A DNA stretch of 64,000 bases from Rotaria sordida (Eukaryota > Rotifera > Eurotatoria > Philodinida > Philodinidae): contig CAJNOL010001045.1 in assembly GCA_905250125.1 (NCBI GenBank), positions 19,824-83,823 on the forward strand, in the 5' to 3' direction. Under the pieces are notes generated by a model that saw nothing but the letters and a program-made list of their open reading frames with translations, ran no database searches and was not told where the DNA came from. Position 1 is the stretch's first letter, and every line of letters starts with the position of its first letter. Shown in pieces: positions 11,737-23,962 of the stretch. The position numbers and the translations under genes are program-made.

Positions 11737-13330
11737 ATTACAAATGGAAGTAGCCATGTGCATTCAGGTAGGTATAATCAATGAAATAGTAAATATTAAG
11801 TTATATTATAGTGTTATATATACTTCATCATCAATATAAGTAAAATATTTCAACTTATTAGTAATTTTACTTTATTAATTCTTTATTCCGTTCAATTAAA
11901 CAATACTTGTAAATTATCTCTTGTATTGAATGAGTATGAGTTCAATTTTTATTCTTCGTAAAAATAACTTTATTTAGTTCCATATCATGTTTCATTTTAG
12001 AATTGAACTGACAGTTCATTTGAGCAGATTTTTGCTTTGATCTTCATCCATCCTTTATATTTCTTCTAATAGAATCACTACGATAACATATGTGCTTTAG
12101 ATTTGTGTTTCGAAAACAATCAAACAATACTTTTATTGTTTTTTCACTATATTTCATTGAATGACGTTCAATATGCATCAGTTGTTAGTAATTTTTACGT
12201 CAGTTTTTAAAAGTTGTTTCAAAATCTTCCTAATTGTTGAATTGCTTCATAAAGAAAAAAAGGGAAAAGATACGTTTTATCACTAGAAAAGGATACTTTT
12301 GATCATCATCTTTTTTCGAATTGGTGACTGTTCATTTTTTCTCATCCAGTGCTTCTACATAGCACATACGGGTGTAGGTGTGGGTGTGAATGAGAAGATC
12401 ACGTACACACACACACACATGCATCGTTTTTTCAGAACAATAATGCAAAATGAATACTGGAGAATTTTGGTGATCAAAAATATTTTCACCTAAGAAAAAT
12501 TCTTTATCTTGTTCCATTTTTATAGTTGAAGAGTTGTATTGAAGTATTTATTCGCGTTGAGCGTTCAATCAAGCATTAACGCTATGAGACTGGTATGAGA
12601 GTATTCTTGAACGAATAAATTACTTGGTTTTCAGTATAATAATGTAATAGACTACTAATAATAGACGTTCAGGATGAGTATAATAGACTTTTTAATGATA
12701 TCATAATATTTATTTACTATTATAAGATTATATCAAATGTGTCCCTCTAATTTTCAAGTGTTAATGAACAGGCATAGAGGAAAGATTGAAGTGAAAATTA
12801 ATTAATGTATTTCAATAAAGGATATCATTACAGACTGAAACATAATCGGCTTTTTATGTTTTTTAATTCCTCATTTTGTAAGTCAATTAATTAAAAATAA
12901 AAATATAAAATCTTTCATTCTATGATATAAGTAATCAACATAAAAAATCCAATTCATAGAGCAGAAAAGAGCTGGTATAACATTATTTTCGTTAAATACA
13001 ATGAAAATAATGATATACAACTTTTTCCTTCGAAGCCTAAGAGAGGAGGCGCTAGACATGTTTCTAAAATTGTTGATGCTTATTTGAATTAACTTTTTTT
13101 CTATATTTGTTTGATTCTAGTACTTGATTTATAATTTATTTGAATGAAATAAAGAATTAATAAAGTGAAATTACTAATAAATTGAAATATTTTACTTATA
13201 TTGATGATAAAGTACATCTAACACTATAATATAGCTTAATATTTATTAATTAATTGATTATACCTACCTGAGTGCACGGAGCCAGCTGGCTATGTGTACT
13301 CGAATGTACATGGCCACTTCCATTACAAAT
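11737..13330. mobile_element. Non-autonomous DNA transposon, long TIRs, 9-bp target duplication
   Basis: The element body is 11746-13321. It is flanked by direct repeats ATTACAAAT at 11737-11745 and 13322-13330. The termini are GGAAGTAGCCATGTGCATTC (left) and its inverted counterpart, with two differences, on the right. The inverted arms extend about 160-190 bp (to about 11900 on the left, and from about 13135 on the right). The right arm has an additional insert of about 25 bp near its end. The interior holds only short frames and a CA/GT-rich stretch near 12360-12420; no transposase is visible. A 9-bp duplication with GGA-type ends fits Mutator-like (MULE) or Merlin elements. The superfamily call is inference. 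Confidence 0.8.
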
Positions 13331-15314
13331 CAGCTTATCGTTATCAATCAGAAATAAGTCAAAATCGTTCTTTTTAAGTATGTACAATATATTCGTTTCA
13401 TCATAATTGTATATAAAAAATATATTAATTTGAACAAAAATAGAGGTAAGAATTTGTAGAGTTTCAAAACATATTTTCATCTGATTATATTTTTTATAAT
13501 GATATTCGAAGGTTAACTTATTAATATATAAAAATAAATGCTTTTTTTTATTACAATTTTATCTTTCATTTCTAAAAGAACTTCTATTATTAACAAACAT
13601 TCTACTATATTATCTGACAAAACTAAAAAGACAAACCTTTTATGATTCATCTTTTCACCAATTCAGGCATGTACTTCATGTGCTTTTTTTCTTTTATTGT
13701 GTCCTTAAGTAAAATATTTTCATGAATATCATCAGACATCCGTTCAAACTCTAATACCAACTATTGTTTTGCTTTGAAAAACCTGGAGGACGGCCTTTTT
13801 TTTTAGTAATGTGTATCTAGTCATTTTTCGGTTATTTTAGTTTTTAATCTATTATCCGAAAAACTGTTTATTAAATACAAGAACATCTGTCACAATGAAA
13901 AGAACAGAGTATTATCGTAATTGTAAACCACACTTTGTTTCTTACTAATCTAATCATTTACTTTCAACAAAAAATCGAAGATGAATTGCAATATATATTT
14001 ATATCTTAGCTGATATTGACTTCGATAAATTACGATTTTACGTGTAGTTGACAGTTAATTATAAATGAATGTTATTTTAATTATAATGAACAGAAATTTT
14101 CTTCTACGTACTGAACTCATTTATTCTTGTTACTTTTACTTTTCTATCTTTTACGATACTTGCACATTCTTTCAATTAGAATCAATAGAATCATGATATA
14201 AATTATTTTAAATAACAGTTGATATAATCGATGTAACATTGAAATCATAGCCTATTATAGACACCTATAGCTTAGCAACTAATAAAATTGTGAAAAGAAA
14301 AAATATTTTCTATTCATCTTATTTTTTCCTTTGTAGATGACAAAGGTTCGAAAAAAAAATATTTTTGCAAACAGTTTTAAATGTTAAATCTGTATTTGAA
14401 TTGTATCATTCAACTACACTGGAATGCAATAGTATCAGGATACTAATCACTAACGACATTGAAACATTGACGCATCAATACAAATATTCTTTAACTACAA
14501 TTCACGGACAAAATGAAATACATGCATGTACAAGAAATTTTCATCAGTTGAAAGCACATCAACTTAGTAGTTTCTCGCGTAATTTTCTTGGAAGACATTT
14601 CATTTAATGTGACAGTCTGTTAGTAAAGAAGAGAATTCTCTCATTGCTATCTCATATAATATACGTCGTGTATTGCCTGTAATGCTTCTTTCATTGTTTT
14701 GCTTTAGTTTTCTCTCTCTCTCTCTCTCTTCGCCTACTGTCATTTTCTTTATTCATTTTTCTATTTTCTTTCTACTTGCGCTTGCGTCATTGGAAAATGA
14801 AATTGAATGTTCTTGACATCTCTTTTTCCATCATCTTGCTTCATACATCTTATTACGTCGTTAGAAAAGAGAAAATAAAGTATTAGACATCTTCTTTGTT
14901 CTCTGTCAGATATAAATATCTCTCATTGTTGAATTAAAGATTTTGACGTCTCAAATATTTTACTGTCGATCATTATCAATATTCTTTGTGTTTCACTGCC
15001 TTCAATTTTTGGTGATGTCAATATCAGTATTTCAGTGTTATAAGACTAATATTGCATATACATTGATCAATAAGATAATTTGATGTGAAACGATCTTATT
15101 ATATATTAGAGAAAGAGATCCTATTGAAGTAGTTGGATAATATAATTTATATCAATAACTTTATGAGTAGATATGATAATAAACAAAATGTTTTTTTTTT
15201 CTACAGAGAAAAACGTATTTGTTTCGAAAAAAATTAAAAAGTATTTAACACTATACAAAAATTAGTCGATGGAATAGATCAAAATAAATAATTAAATAAA
15301 AAATGTCAAACTTA
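13331..15314. other. Intergenic, simple repeats only
   Basis: No coding region is recognised. The 80-codon open frame at 14365-14607 begins with TTG rather than ATG and lacks similarity I can identify. A (TC)n tract lies at about 14711-14730. The stretch from 14700 to 15010 is richer in CTCTC and pyrimidine tracts. Confidence 0.4.
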
Positions 15315-15585
15315 AACGAGATACATTTTTAGATTTTATTGAAATAACTTATAATTCTAGCTCGAGATTTCTACGAGTAATACTCGACATTATCAAATAA
15401 ACAATGTAAGTGACAAGAAATATATAAAAAGTTCTAAGTATTCATTCAAAATGTGTATCAATATGTAGAACGTTTCATTTATTATTATTATTATTTTTTA
15501 AGATAATGACGAGTGTTTCTCGTAGAAATCTCAAGTTAGAATTATAAGTGATTTAGTACATAAAATCTAAAAATGTATTTCATTA
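15315..15585. repeat. Inverted repeat (MITE-like hairpin) upstream of the Fringe-like gene
   Basis: Arms of about 80 nt at 15315-15394 and 15502-15585 match in inverted orientation with few differences. Shared words include ACATTTTTAGATTTTAT, CTTATAATTCTA and GAGATTTCTACGAG. The loop is about 107 nt. It begins about 350 nt upstream of the coding start at 15670. It looks like a small non-autonomous element; no target duplication is clear. Confidence 0.65.
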
Positions 15586-15669
15586 CATTTATTAATAATT
15601 TATTTTATTTTATAAAGAAATTTTTATAGATTTCATAACTAAGTATATATTACTCAAAACTAAATTTTA

Positions 15670-16812
15670 ATGTATATTTATTTTTCAGACATATGTTTAC
15701 AATATTTATCAATGCAACGTTACACACGTCGTTACACATTATATTTTCGTCTTGTAATATTTTTATTTTTATCGATTAATTTTTGTCTTTTATTATTTTT
15801 TACAACAAATCAAAATCGAAATTCTCATTTTTCTTTTAATAAAACAACGAATATTGCTAATCGAATAGTTTTATTTGTTCGTACATCACATAATTGTCAA
15901 TCACGTTTAAATTATCTTCTTCAAAGTTGGATATCAAGAAATGTATTAAAAAAATCAAATTTATATTTAATTACAGATCGTATATCAACTACAACAAATT
16001 TAACACTATTAAATTCTTTTCATAATATAATTCAAACACATTGTCCAGAAACACACAATCGTATAGATTTATGTTGTAAAACAGCATATGAATTTCAATT
16101 ATTTTATAGTTTAAATAAAATCAAATCAAATTTAGAATGGTTATGTCGTTTTGATGATGATCAGTATGTTAATCTTAATAATTTATATAAATATTTATCT
16201 CAAATAAATGCTTCAAAACCATATTATATTGGTCGGACAAGTATCAATGGTGGTTTAAAAGTTAGTAATAGTAATCGAACATATTCATTTGCAACTTATG
16301 GTGCTGGTGTATGCTTTTCTCATGCATTACTTAAACAACTTCGTCCTCATGTTAATATTAAAATTTTACCTCGTAATTGTATAAAACGTGGTTTATCTGA
16401 TGATGCATATATAGGTTATTTAATTGAATTTGTTCTCAATGTATCATTAACAGCAATCAATGATCGATTTCATTCACATTTAGAAAAACTTGATAAATCA
16501 TTTCGAAATTATAGTTTAGATGATTTATTTCATGGAATTACATTTGGTTTTTCATGGGATCGATATAAATTAGATTGGTTACCAATAATTCATCATTTAA
16601 TTAATTTAATTAATCAAAATCAATATGAAACAGCAAATCATTTATGGTTATTTTTAAGAAATTATGAAAAAGAACATCCAGAAAATTTAAAAGATAAATA
16701 TGATGAATCATGTATATCATATCAACATTTACGAAATCAATCAATTGAATTACAAATGAGAAAAAATAAAAAAATTATTCAACATTCTAAAAAACATATT
16801 AGAAGAAGTTAA
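15670..16812 (+). CDS. Fringe-like beta-1,3-N-acetylglucosaminyltransferase
   Basis: Fringe enzymes add GlcNAc to O-fucose on EGF repeats of Notch in the Golgi (family GT31). The frame is single-exon and 380 codons from the first ATG. A better start may be the in-frame ATG at 15712, giving 366 residues, because a splice-acceptor-like TTTTTCAG lies at 15681-15688. Numbering from 15712: a short basic tail, then a signal-anchor membrane segment at about 11-31 (LVIFLFLSINFCLLLFF). The domain includes WLCRFDDDQYVN with the DDD metal/UDP-sugar motif at 148-150, YYIGR at 171-175, FATYGAGVCFS at 193-203 (Fringe proteins have a glycine-rich version), SDDAYIGYL at 229-237, and FHSHLE at 253-258. These motifs in this order are characteristic of Fringe. 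Length is close to the family norm. The C-terminal 60 residues are basic and unrecognised. A polyadenylation-like AATAAA is at 16927. Confidence 0.88.
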   Translation: MYIYFSDICLQYLSMQRYTRRYTLYFRLVIFLFLSINFCLLLFFTTNQNRNSHFSFNKTTNIANRIVLFVRTSHNCQSRLNYLLQSWISRNVLKKSNLYLITDRISTTTNLTLLNSFHNIIQTHCPETHNRIDLCCKTAYEFQLFYSLNKIKSNLEWLCRFDDDQYVNLNNLYKYLSQINASKPYYIGRTSINGGLKVSNSNRTYSFATYGAGVCFSHALLKQLRPHVNIKILPRNCIKRGLSDDAYIGYLIEFVLNVSLTAINDRFHSHLEKLDKSFRNYSLDDLFHGITFGFSWDRYKLDWLPIIHHLINLINQNQYETANHLWLFLRNYEKEHPENLKDKYDESCISYQHLRNQSIELQMRKNKKIIQHSKKHIRRS

Positions 16813-19300
16813 AATTAATTTGTATTATGACACAAATGTATCACATCTATGGTTTTGATATTGATGAAAGCATTTTTTCTTATTATTATAAATAGACTAA
16901 TTCGTTATGCTTTATTACTTTGTTTGAATAAAAGACAACAAAAAAAAAAAAAGATAATGTTAATAATAATTAGAAAATCATGATGCTACATTTTTTTAAA
17001 TGTAAAAATGAAAAGTGTTACACACAAATATCAAGTTTATATTTTTGTACAAATCATCAATCGAAATCGAGCTCTTGGACGATAATTGTTTTTAGATTGA
17101 AAAGTTCATTTTCAGACTACAGAATTTAAAGAGAAGAAGAAAACATCGAACGATCAGAAGTTCACATTTTATTGAACACGACGTTTTGTTTTTTTTTTAT
17201 AAATTTCTTCGTTTCAAACTATTATAAAATATTTATCTGCCTCTCTTATTTTTTGAATGACAAAAGAAAGATTCAATATGTGGAATCAATTGGTTATACT
17301 TTGTGTCAAACTTATCGTTCAACAATTATTTATTATAGCCAATTCTGTTGATAATTTCTGATCTTTATGTCAAGTAGGTTTCCAAACTTGTAAAGAATAT
17401 TGTATATGACGAGTTTTTTTTTGCTCTATTAAATGATCAAAATAACATTTTTCTTCAATAAGATAATTGAAAATAGACGTAATATGATTTTGCAATTGAA
17501 TAAACTTTTTATTGCCCTTGACTACTACTGAAAATTTCGTTAGTTTTCATATTCATTGTATTCAACATGGTAAAAAAAAAAAACTTGATTTTCTATCGCG
17601 TGTGTCATTCATTGACTTTCCATACTATTATAAGAACATGTGGCACATATGTTTTCTATTATATATTTTTTATAAACAGTAAAAAGTCAGGAAACAATTT
17701 ATTTATATTATATTCACTTTACCTTATTCATTATATCTATTGTATTATATTTTTTTTAGACCACTTTTTGTCCTCTTAGAATTAAACAGTATACAACTAT
17801 TCAATCATAGTAGATTAATAAACAATGCATAATTGACCTTATTAGCTTGATACTCTAGCAAAAAAAAAACATAATTATATAAGCAATAGTATATAATGTT
17901 CTTTGTTTTTTTCGATTACATTTGTAAGTTAATTTGCTTATTAATTTTCAAGTTGATATTTTATATATTATATCAATGAATACAAATCAGTTACGTTATA
18001 TTGATATTTTTCTTCTTTTTTGATGTATTTATATTTATTGGACACCAAATCGTCATTTGATCTTTATCACATTTGATCGAGAAAGGATGTACATTAATCT
18101 TTATTTCTAATGTTTATCATTGATCTTGAAACAAGAAGAAGAAGAAGAACAAGAGATGTTAAAGGTGATTAAAATATTATTTATATCGATTTGTGATATA
18201 TTACAAAAGAAAGACAAATGGAGAAAACCAAATCAATAAATTTTCTAAAATTAACATGACGGTCAACATCTGATAATTGAAGATTTTTGTTCTGGCTATT
18301 TTAATGGAGAAATATATATATATATATATAAAGTCGATCTACTCTTCTTAATTATGTGCATGAGTACAACCTTTTGCTAATAGTGACGTCTTCATATGCA
18401 TTCGCCTCAGGGATTGTCAGCACTTCCGAAAAACATATACATGTGTATCATTAAAAAAAGGTTTTTATCAAGCCAACATACATATATCACTTCTATAGAC
18501 TCATGAGGATCTGTCCTTCATTAGGTATGCATGCCATCATCATTAAACCTCTATCTTACTACACTATTTCTAGAAGATTCCTATGTCAATTTCTCATTAT
18601 AGATATTCAACTATCAGAAAAAAAAAATAAAAACCATCTAACACGTTTTAAAGTCATACATCCTAATCTTTCGCGATTTTTTTTAAAATAAAGATATGAA
18701 AGCAGACGAGAAATCGATTTGACATGTGTCGCAGTTATATGTTTTCATAAACACATCTTGTTTTTACTTCAGAAATGATATCATTATCTCTCAGCATTAC
18801 TGCTATCATTGTTACTTTTAGGTTTTGAAAAGGGCATATATACTCCTGACATGTACTCATGATATACAACAAGCATGCATTCCATATCAAAACTTATCTC
18901 TTCATCGTTTATCTTGTTTGATTAGATTTTACGATCTTGTCATTACTATAGAACGTTTATATTGATCATTTTTCGGTATCTTTTTTTTTTATGACAGAAA
19001 AGAAAGCCTTGAATACTATAAAATAATATCCACACATACATTTGAGATGTTCAATTTGTCAGCAGGCGATGTTTAAGTGCTAGTTTGGCACGATTCATTC
19101 TCATGGGATTTTTCCTCACTATTGTTGCAACAGTTGTTAATAATTGTTTTATCGCATTCTTTTTCTTTTGATTTTCTAATCAAACTTGTAAAATAGTTTA
19201 CAATGACATAGAGCTAAACTTCTTTTTTTTGCTTTTTATTTCTCAGTACTATTATCATTTATTTGTGTTCGATGTCATCAATTTTATGAGATTAGAATCT
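16813..19300. other. Intergenic, no gene recognised
   Basis: 3' flank of the Fringe-like gene. AATAAA at 16927-16932 followed by an A-run could be its polyadenylation region. A (TA)n tract lies near 18312-18331. Open frames of 60-70 codons (17567, 18503) look like chance frames: no motif, biased to A/T codons. Confidence 0.4.
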
Positions 19301-21803
19301 AACAGTGTGTCAGAGAGAGAGAGAGAGAGAGAGAAACAAAGAACAAGAGATAGCTACAAGAAAAATGTCGCTTCCGAGAATGTGACAGGTAGGATTGACA
19401 ACCAGATCGTGTTTCTTTCATTTTTGGATTATCACTTGAACGATCGCAAGCGATGAAGAATGATATGTCTACTCCTGACATTGTTTATTGATGGACATAC
19501 ATCTTGAATATCATCTGATGACTATCACTTGAGTGAGGGAGTGAAATAAAGAAAGATGAGTACGATTGATTTTTCTCTTTTTTTTTTGCGTTGTTTCCGT
19601 ATAGTTCTATGCGGTGCAAAAGGAAGATATGAAGCGGAATTATGTGATTCTTGAAATGAAATTACGAGTTGGTTAAGAGCTTCTTCTTCTTCGTTTCCAT
19701 CGTTGACGAATCGGCGAGAAAGGATACATGCTCGCTCGGTCTTATCAACAACAGCGTGAATGAGCAAATCGTGTGACATTCACTCATCTATCTTTATCAA
19801 TACTCTAGAGTAGGAGAGAAAGAGAGATAGAAAGAGTGAATGCGTTGATTTTACAGAATGGATATGCAAAATGCCATAAAAAACCCGGTCGAAGGTTTCT
19901 TCGATAGTAATAGTTAAAATGGATCATGAATACATGTGTATATGTCTGTGCATGGTCGTTAGTAAGTGAAAAACATTGAAAGGAAGATGTATGCGTGACA
20001 AGGCAATACAGTGTAAGGATCAAGTCAGAAGAAAATCTTATGTGTTTCAAGCACACAGCTTCTATTTTTCTGGAGCTATTTTAAAAAGAATAGTGTAGAA
20101 TGCTAGGGAGTGAGAGATCATTGTAATCGACCAAATAGTAAAAGATTAATGTAAAAATTCAAGTGCTGCATAATCAGATGATAATATCCTGCTGTCATTC
20201 GATTGCATCGCATTATCGCCCTTCAATCTTATGATATTGATCACTATCGATTTATGTCACTGTTCTGTGAATCCAGAACATTTACTCACTCACATACATA
20301 GAAAAAAAAAAAGAAAAGCAGATTTATGTTCTCGAGCAATAGTTGAGAGCGATGACGGTGGTGATAGGGATGACGGATCTAATTCGATTTAGAAAATGCG
20401 CCGACGCATGTGTGTGTGTGTATGTGTATGTTCTCGTTTGCTCTCGCCTCTAATCCGTTGTGCTGAGAGGGTGAATCTCATCTTTTCGCTTAGAAAACAA
20501 CGATGATTTCTAATCTTTTTCTCGAACGATGGTGAGCGAACGAGAAAGACAAGTAGTTCAACAAGTAAGAGGAAAAGAGCTGGTGTAATTGTTTAAGTTC
20601 ATCTACTGAATTAGATTTTTGGTAAAAAGAAGAAGAAGAAGTAGAAGAAGAAGAAGAAGAAGAAGAAGAAGAAGGAGAATAGAATGGCTACAAATACATA
20701 CTAAAGGGAAGAGAGAAAAACACGCACATCACTTTTAGAGCAGCCGGATAAGAGAAGAGGTCGACTCTCCATTCTCGTTCGTTGTTGTTGGCCTCTACTC
20801 GAGGTTTAGCACATGCGCTCGACAACAATAACTCTGTAACAATGATCAAGTGAGCATTCTCATCATCATCATCATCATCATCATTCTGTTTTTCATCATC
20901 TTATAAACGATTAAATCACACAATCATCATCAGCTTAGTAAACATACATTTCAACATAGTATCTAGAATGTGAGTTAAAGTTTAGTTAGAAAGACACCTC
21001 TTGCTATTCTCATTTGAAGATTGATGCATTCTGTCTTCTCCATTGGATAGATCAATCTATTACAGATTCCCTGGAGACATGATCTCCAATAGTGATTCTT
21101 AAAATCTCTAAGCGTGATGTCACATGGCTATCGCGCACGTCTTATTTGTTTCTGATCCGTTTTGTTTGATTATAAATTTGTCATCAGAACGAAGAATATC
21201 AATGGTAAAGGCCGGCCACATTTCTCTATAATGATTTTGTCTGCCCAAAATAGAAAAGGCGGGACAAGAAAAAAAAAAGATATAAATGCGACATTCGCCG
21301 GAAAATCAATTACTAACCCTGGCAGACTGCACATAGTGTTGGTTGAAAATGGAGAATGGTTATCATGTCATTTTTTTTTTACTGTTGTTATTGTTGCTGT
21401 TTTCATCAATTTGAACAAGAATCGAGATTAGATACTTCAGGAAAGAAAAAGAATAGATTGAACAACAAAAAACAATGAACTTAAGATATAAAAAAAGAAC
21501 TTAAAAAGGCTTCGAGAACAAACAACAGGAAATCATTACATATCGTATATGATTAAACGGAAAGAGAAGCACATTGAATGATGTACATTTGTGTTGTATG
21601 GCTTTAAAAGAAATTGATAAAAGAAAAAGTTTTGACATAGATGAAAGTAAAAACATTTTAAATTTGGTAACAAGAATTATTATCGTTTAGTTCAGAAGAA
21701 AGTAAAGAATCTTTAATCGAAAAGCTAACAAATTTTGTTTTACGCTTTTTTTTCTCTTCTACTCTTTTTCTCTCCTTCTTTCTCTCTTTGAATATATAGA
21801 TAG

Positions 21804-21834
<31 letters not shown>

Positions 21835-23848
21835 CTCTTTTTCTCGTCGTCGCGCTCGTTTGACTTTGTCGACAAATTGATTGCGATCGTTGTTGAGACT
21901 TCTTCTCTCCATTTCGTTCTTTCTCTCTTTCTGATTCTCACTTGCTGCTACTAGCTGTTGTCAGTTGCTCCGTTCAGTCCCGCGTTATACCACACACTTT
22001 GGACAAAATTAAGTTTCGGAGTTATCCCCTCCAACTAGACCACTTAGTTTTTTCGTAGTCTATAAGCGCGACAACTAATGCTGACTGACACATACATTAC
22101 GCGTCTACAATGAAGATTCTTGGCGGCTAGGCCATACTACGTGCTTTTCTTATTTTTCCATTCCAAAGTCGATATATTAGTCTATATCTCCTTTTTTTTC
22201 CTTTTCTCTATGTCGTTATGAAATATTCAATAAGACATTGAAACGTAAGAGATTGACCATAAGAAATGATTAAACGTTAGAGTATTAATAAGTACATAAG
22301 GTAAGTGAACCAAAAAAAGAAAAAAAAAAGAAAATAAATTAGACGATAATCATCATAATTTGTGATTCATACGAGATAAAATAAACATTATTAAAATATC
22401 GATAAATATATGTAAGGTTGAATGTTTGCATATGTGCACGTACATCAACAAGACTTCTAGCAATCAGGTATTTTTCTTTGCTATTCTTTTTCTTTCTTTT
22501 CTTTATTAATTCGATCTTAGTTATGACGCACACGCTTTTGACAGATCATCAAAGATCTAAGAAGACAGAAAGCATCACAATTAATTTTCCACTATTTTAC
22601 GCTTTTTTTCTGTCACCTGTGACATTCCAATGAAAATGTGAATGTGCAACAAGTCTCATTGTCGAGGCTTTTCTCAAATATTGCTACGACTACTCTTCAT
22701 AGTAGACCTGAGAATGAAAAAAAAATGACAAAACAACAAGCTGTTGTGGTGGAAAAGGAATGCATATTCATATAAGGCATCTTAACTATATAGACGGTGT
22801 AACGGTGCGCGAACAAATTAGCTAAGCGGAGAAAAGGGTAGAGACAGAGAGGAGAGGGAGAGAAAGAGAAAATGCACAAAAGAGTAAGAAAAAAATGTAA
22901 TTTCTCGATTCAATATAGTAATATATATATATGTAATATAAATATATATTTCTCCTCCTTTTTTATTCTTACGCCATAGAAAGATGACATGAGACAGCTA
23001 CTTTCAAATCGACAATATAAATATATGGGAAGTGTTAAGAGTTTATTTGTATATTGATAAACAATTTAGTTATATTTTTAGAATATTTTTTATCGATTTA
23101 GAATCATACGAGGATTTCATAGTGTGCAAATAAAATCAGCAGAAGACGAAGAAGAAGAAGAAAAAACACAAATCTGATTGAATAGCACACATATGCATTA
23201 CTACTCATTTGTAATTAGCTTTAGTCAAAGGATTAGTGTCGAACACCAAGATTTTCTTTCTCTCTCTCTCTCTCTCTTGCTGTCTGTCTATCTTCTTTTT
23301 TTCTTGTTTTTCTTTCTATTCAGAAAAATTCATTATTTGTTTTTTTTTTCCTAAATAATCAGGCATGTAAATTTACGTTTTTCAAGAAAGAATAGAGAAA
23401 TAAGTATAAAAATTTCTACTATTTTTTTTTATTTATTTTACTTAATATTGATTTATTTTCATTGGCATCGATTTATGTTATTTGAACCTAGAGCAAAAAC
23501 AATGGTGGCTTGAGTAAAAGAAGTTATAATGAATAAATTCATTAGATTGAAAATTTGTTATTAGAAAAATAGAAAAGAAACTAGTAATAAAGCCGGAAGT
23601 GGTATAGAACTATGCAACAAAAAGAAAATATTAGAAATGTGTTCACGTTAGAAATTATTATATTTTTCAAGATAACTTGACCTGCTTCATCCTCTCTGAA
23701 GTATTTTTCTGATAAAAAGATTAAAAGCCACAGTAGGGGTTTCTTTTTTTTTTCTTTCTTTTACATATTCTAGTAATAAAGTTACACATGTCCATTTAAC
23801 TTGTATTTTCCATTATTTTTTTTTTTTTGTTTTTTTATATTATTATAG
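19301..23848. other. Intergenic / upstream region of the muscarinic receptor gene
   Basis: This stretch is rich in simple sequence: (GA)n at 19312-19334, (GAA)n at 20630-20678, (TA)n at about 21803-21831 and (CT)n at about 23260-23277. Around 19800-22150 it has more G+C and more CTCG words than the surrounding DNA, as might be expected of promoter or 5' untranslated exons, but I cannot place a transcription start. None of the open frames shows a recognisable protein. Confidence 0.35.
20630..20678. repeat. (GAA)n microsatellite
   Basis: Uninterrupted or near-uninterrupted GAA/AAG trinucleotides, with one GTA break near 20641. It lies in the upstream region of the receptor gene. Confidence 0.95.
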
Positions 23849-23859
23849 TCGGCGACAAA

Positions 23860-23922
23860 ATGTCGCCATTGTCACCAGCTCATCATAGAAGACAACAAGG
23901 TGGTGACTTAAAATGGCCATGA
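23860..23922 (+). promoter_or_regulatory. Short upstream open reading frame in the receptor leader
   Basis: After a likely splice acceptor (TATTATAG ending at 23848), an ATG at 23860 opens 20 codons (MSPLSPAHHRRQQGGDLKWP) and ends at TGA 23920-23922, 40 nt before the receptor start at 23963. If this leader is transcribed, ribosomes scanning to the receptor ATG would meet it first. Whether it is used cannot be judged from sequence. Confidence 0.35.
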
Positions 23923-23962
23923 TCCCAAAATTTGTGTTGCTATTATTCCCATCAAAATTTGC

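Noticed and set aside
13250-13480. 76-codon minus-strand open frame
   Set aside because: It straddles the right inverted arm of the transposon at 11746-13321 and its flank; no similarity.
14365-14607. 80-codon open frame
   Set aside because: It starts at TTG, has no recognisable motif, and no flanking splice sites form a larger gene.
21162-21431. 89-codon open frame upstream of the receptor
   Set aside because: Non-ATG start, homopolymer-coded lysine and phenylalanine runs, no known domain.
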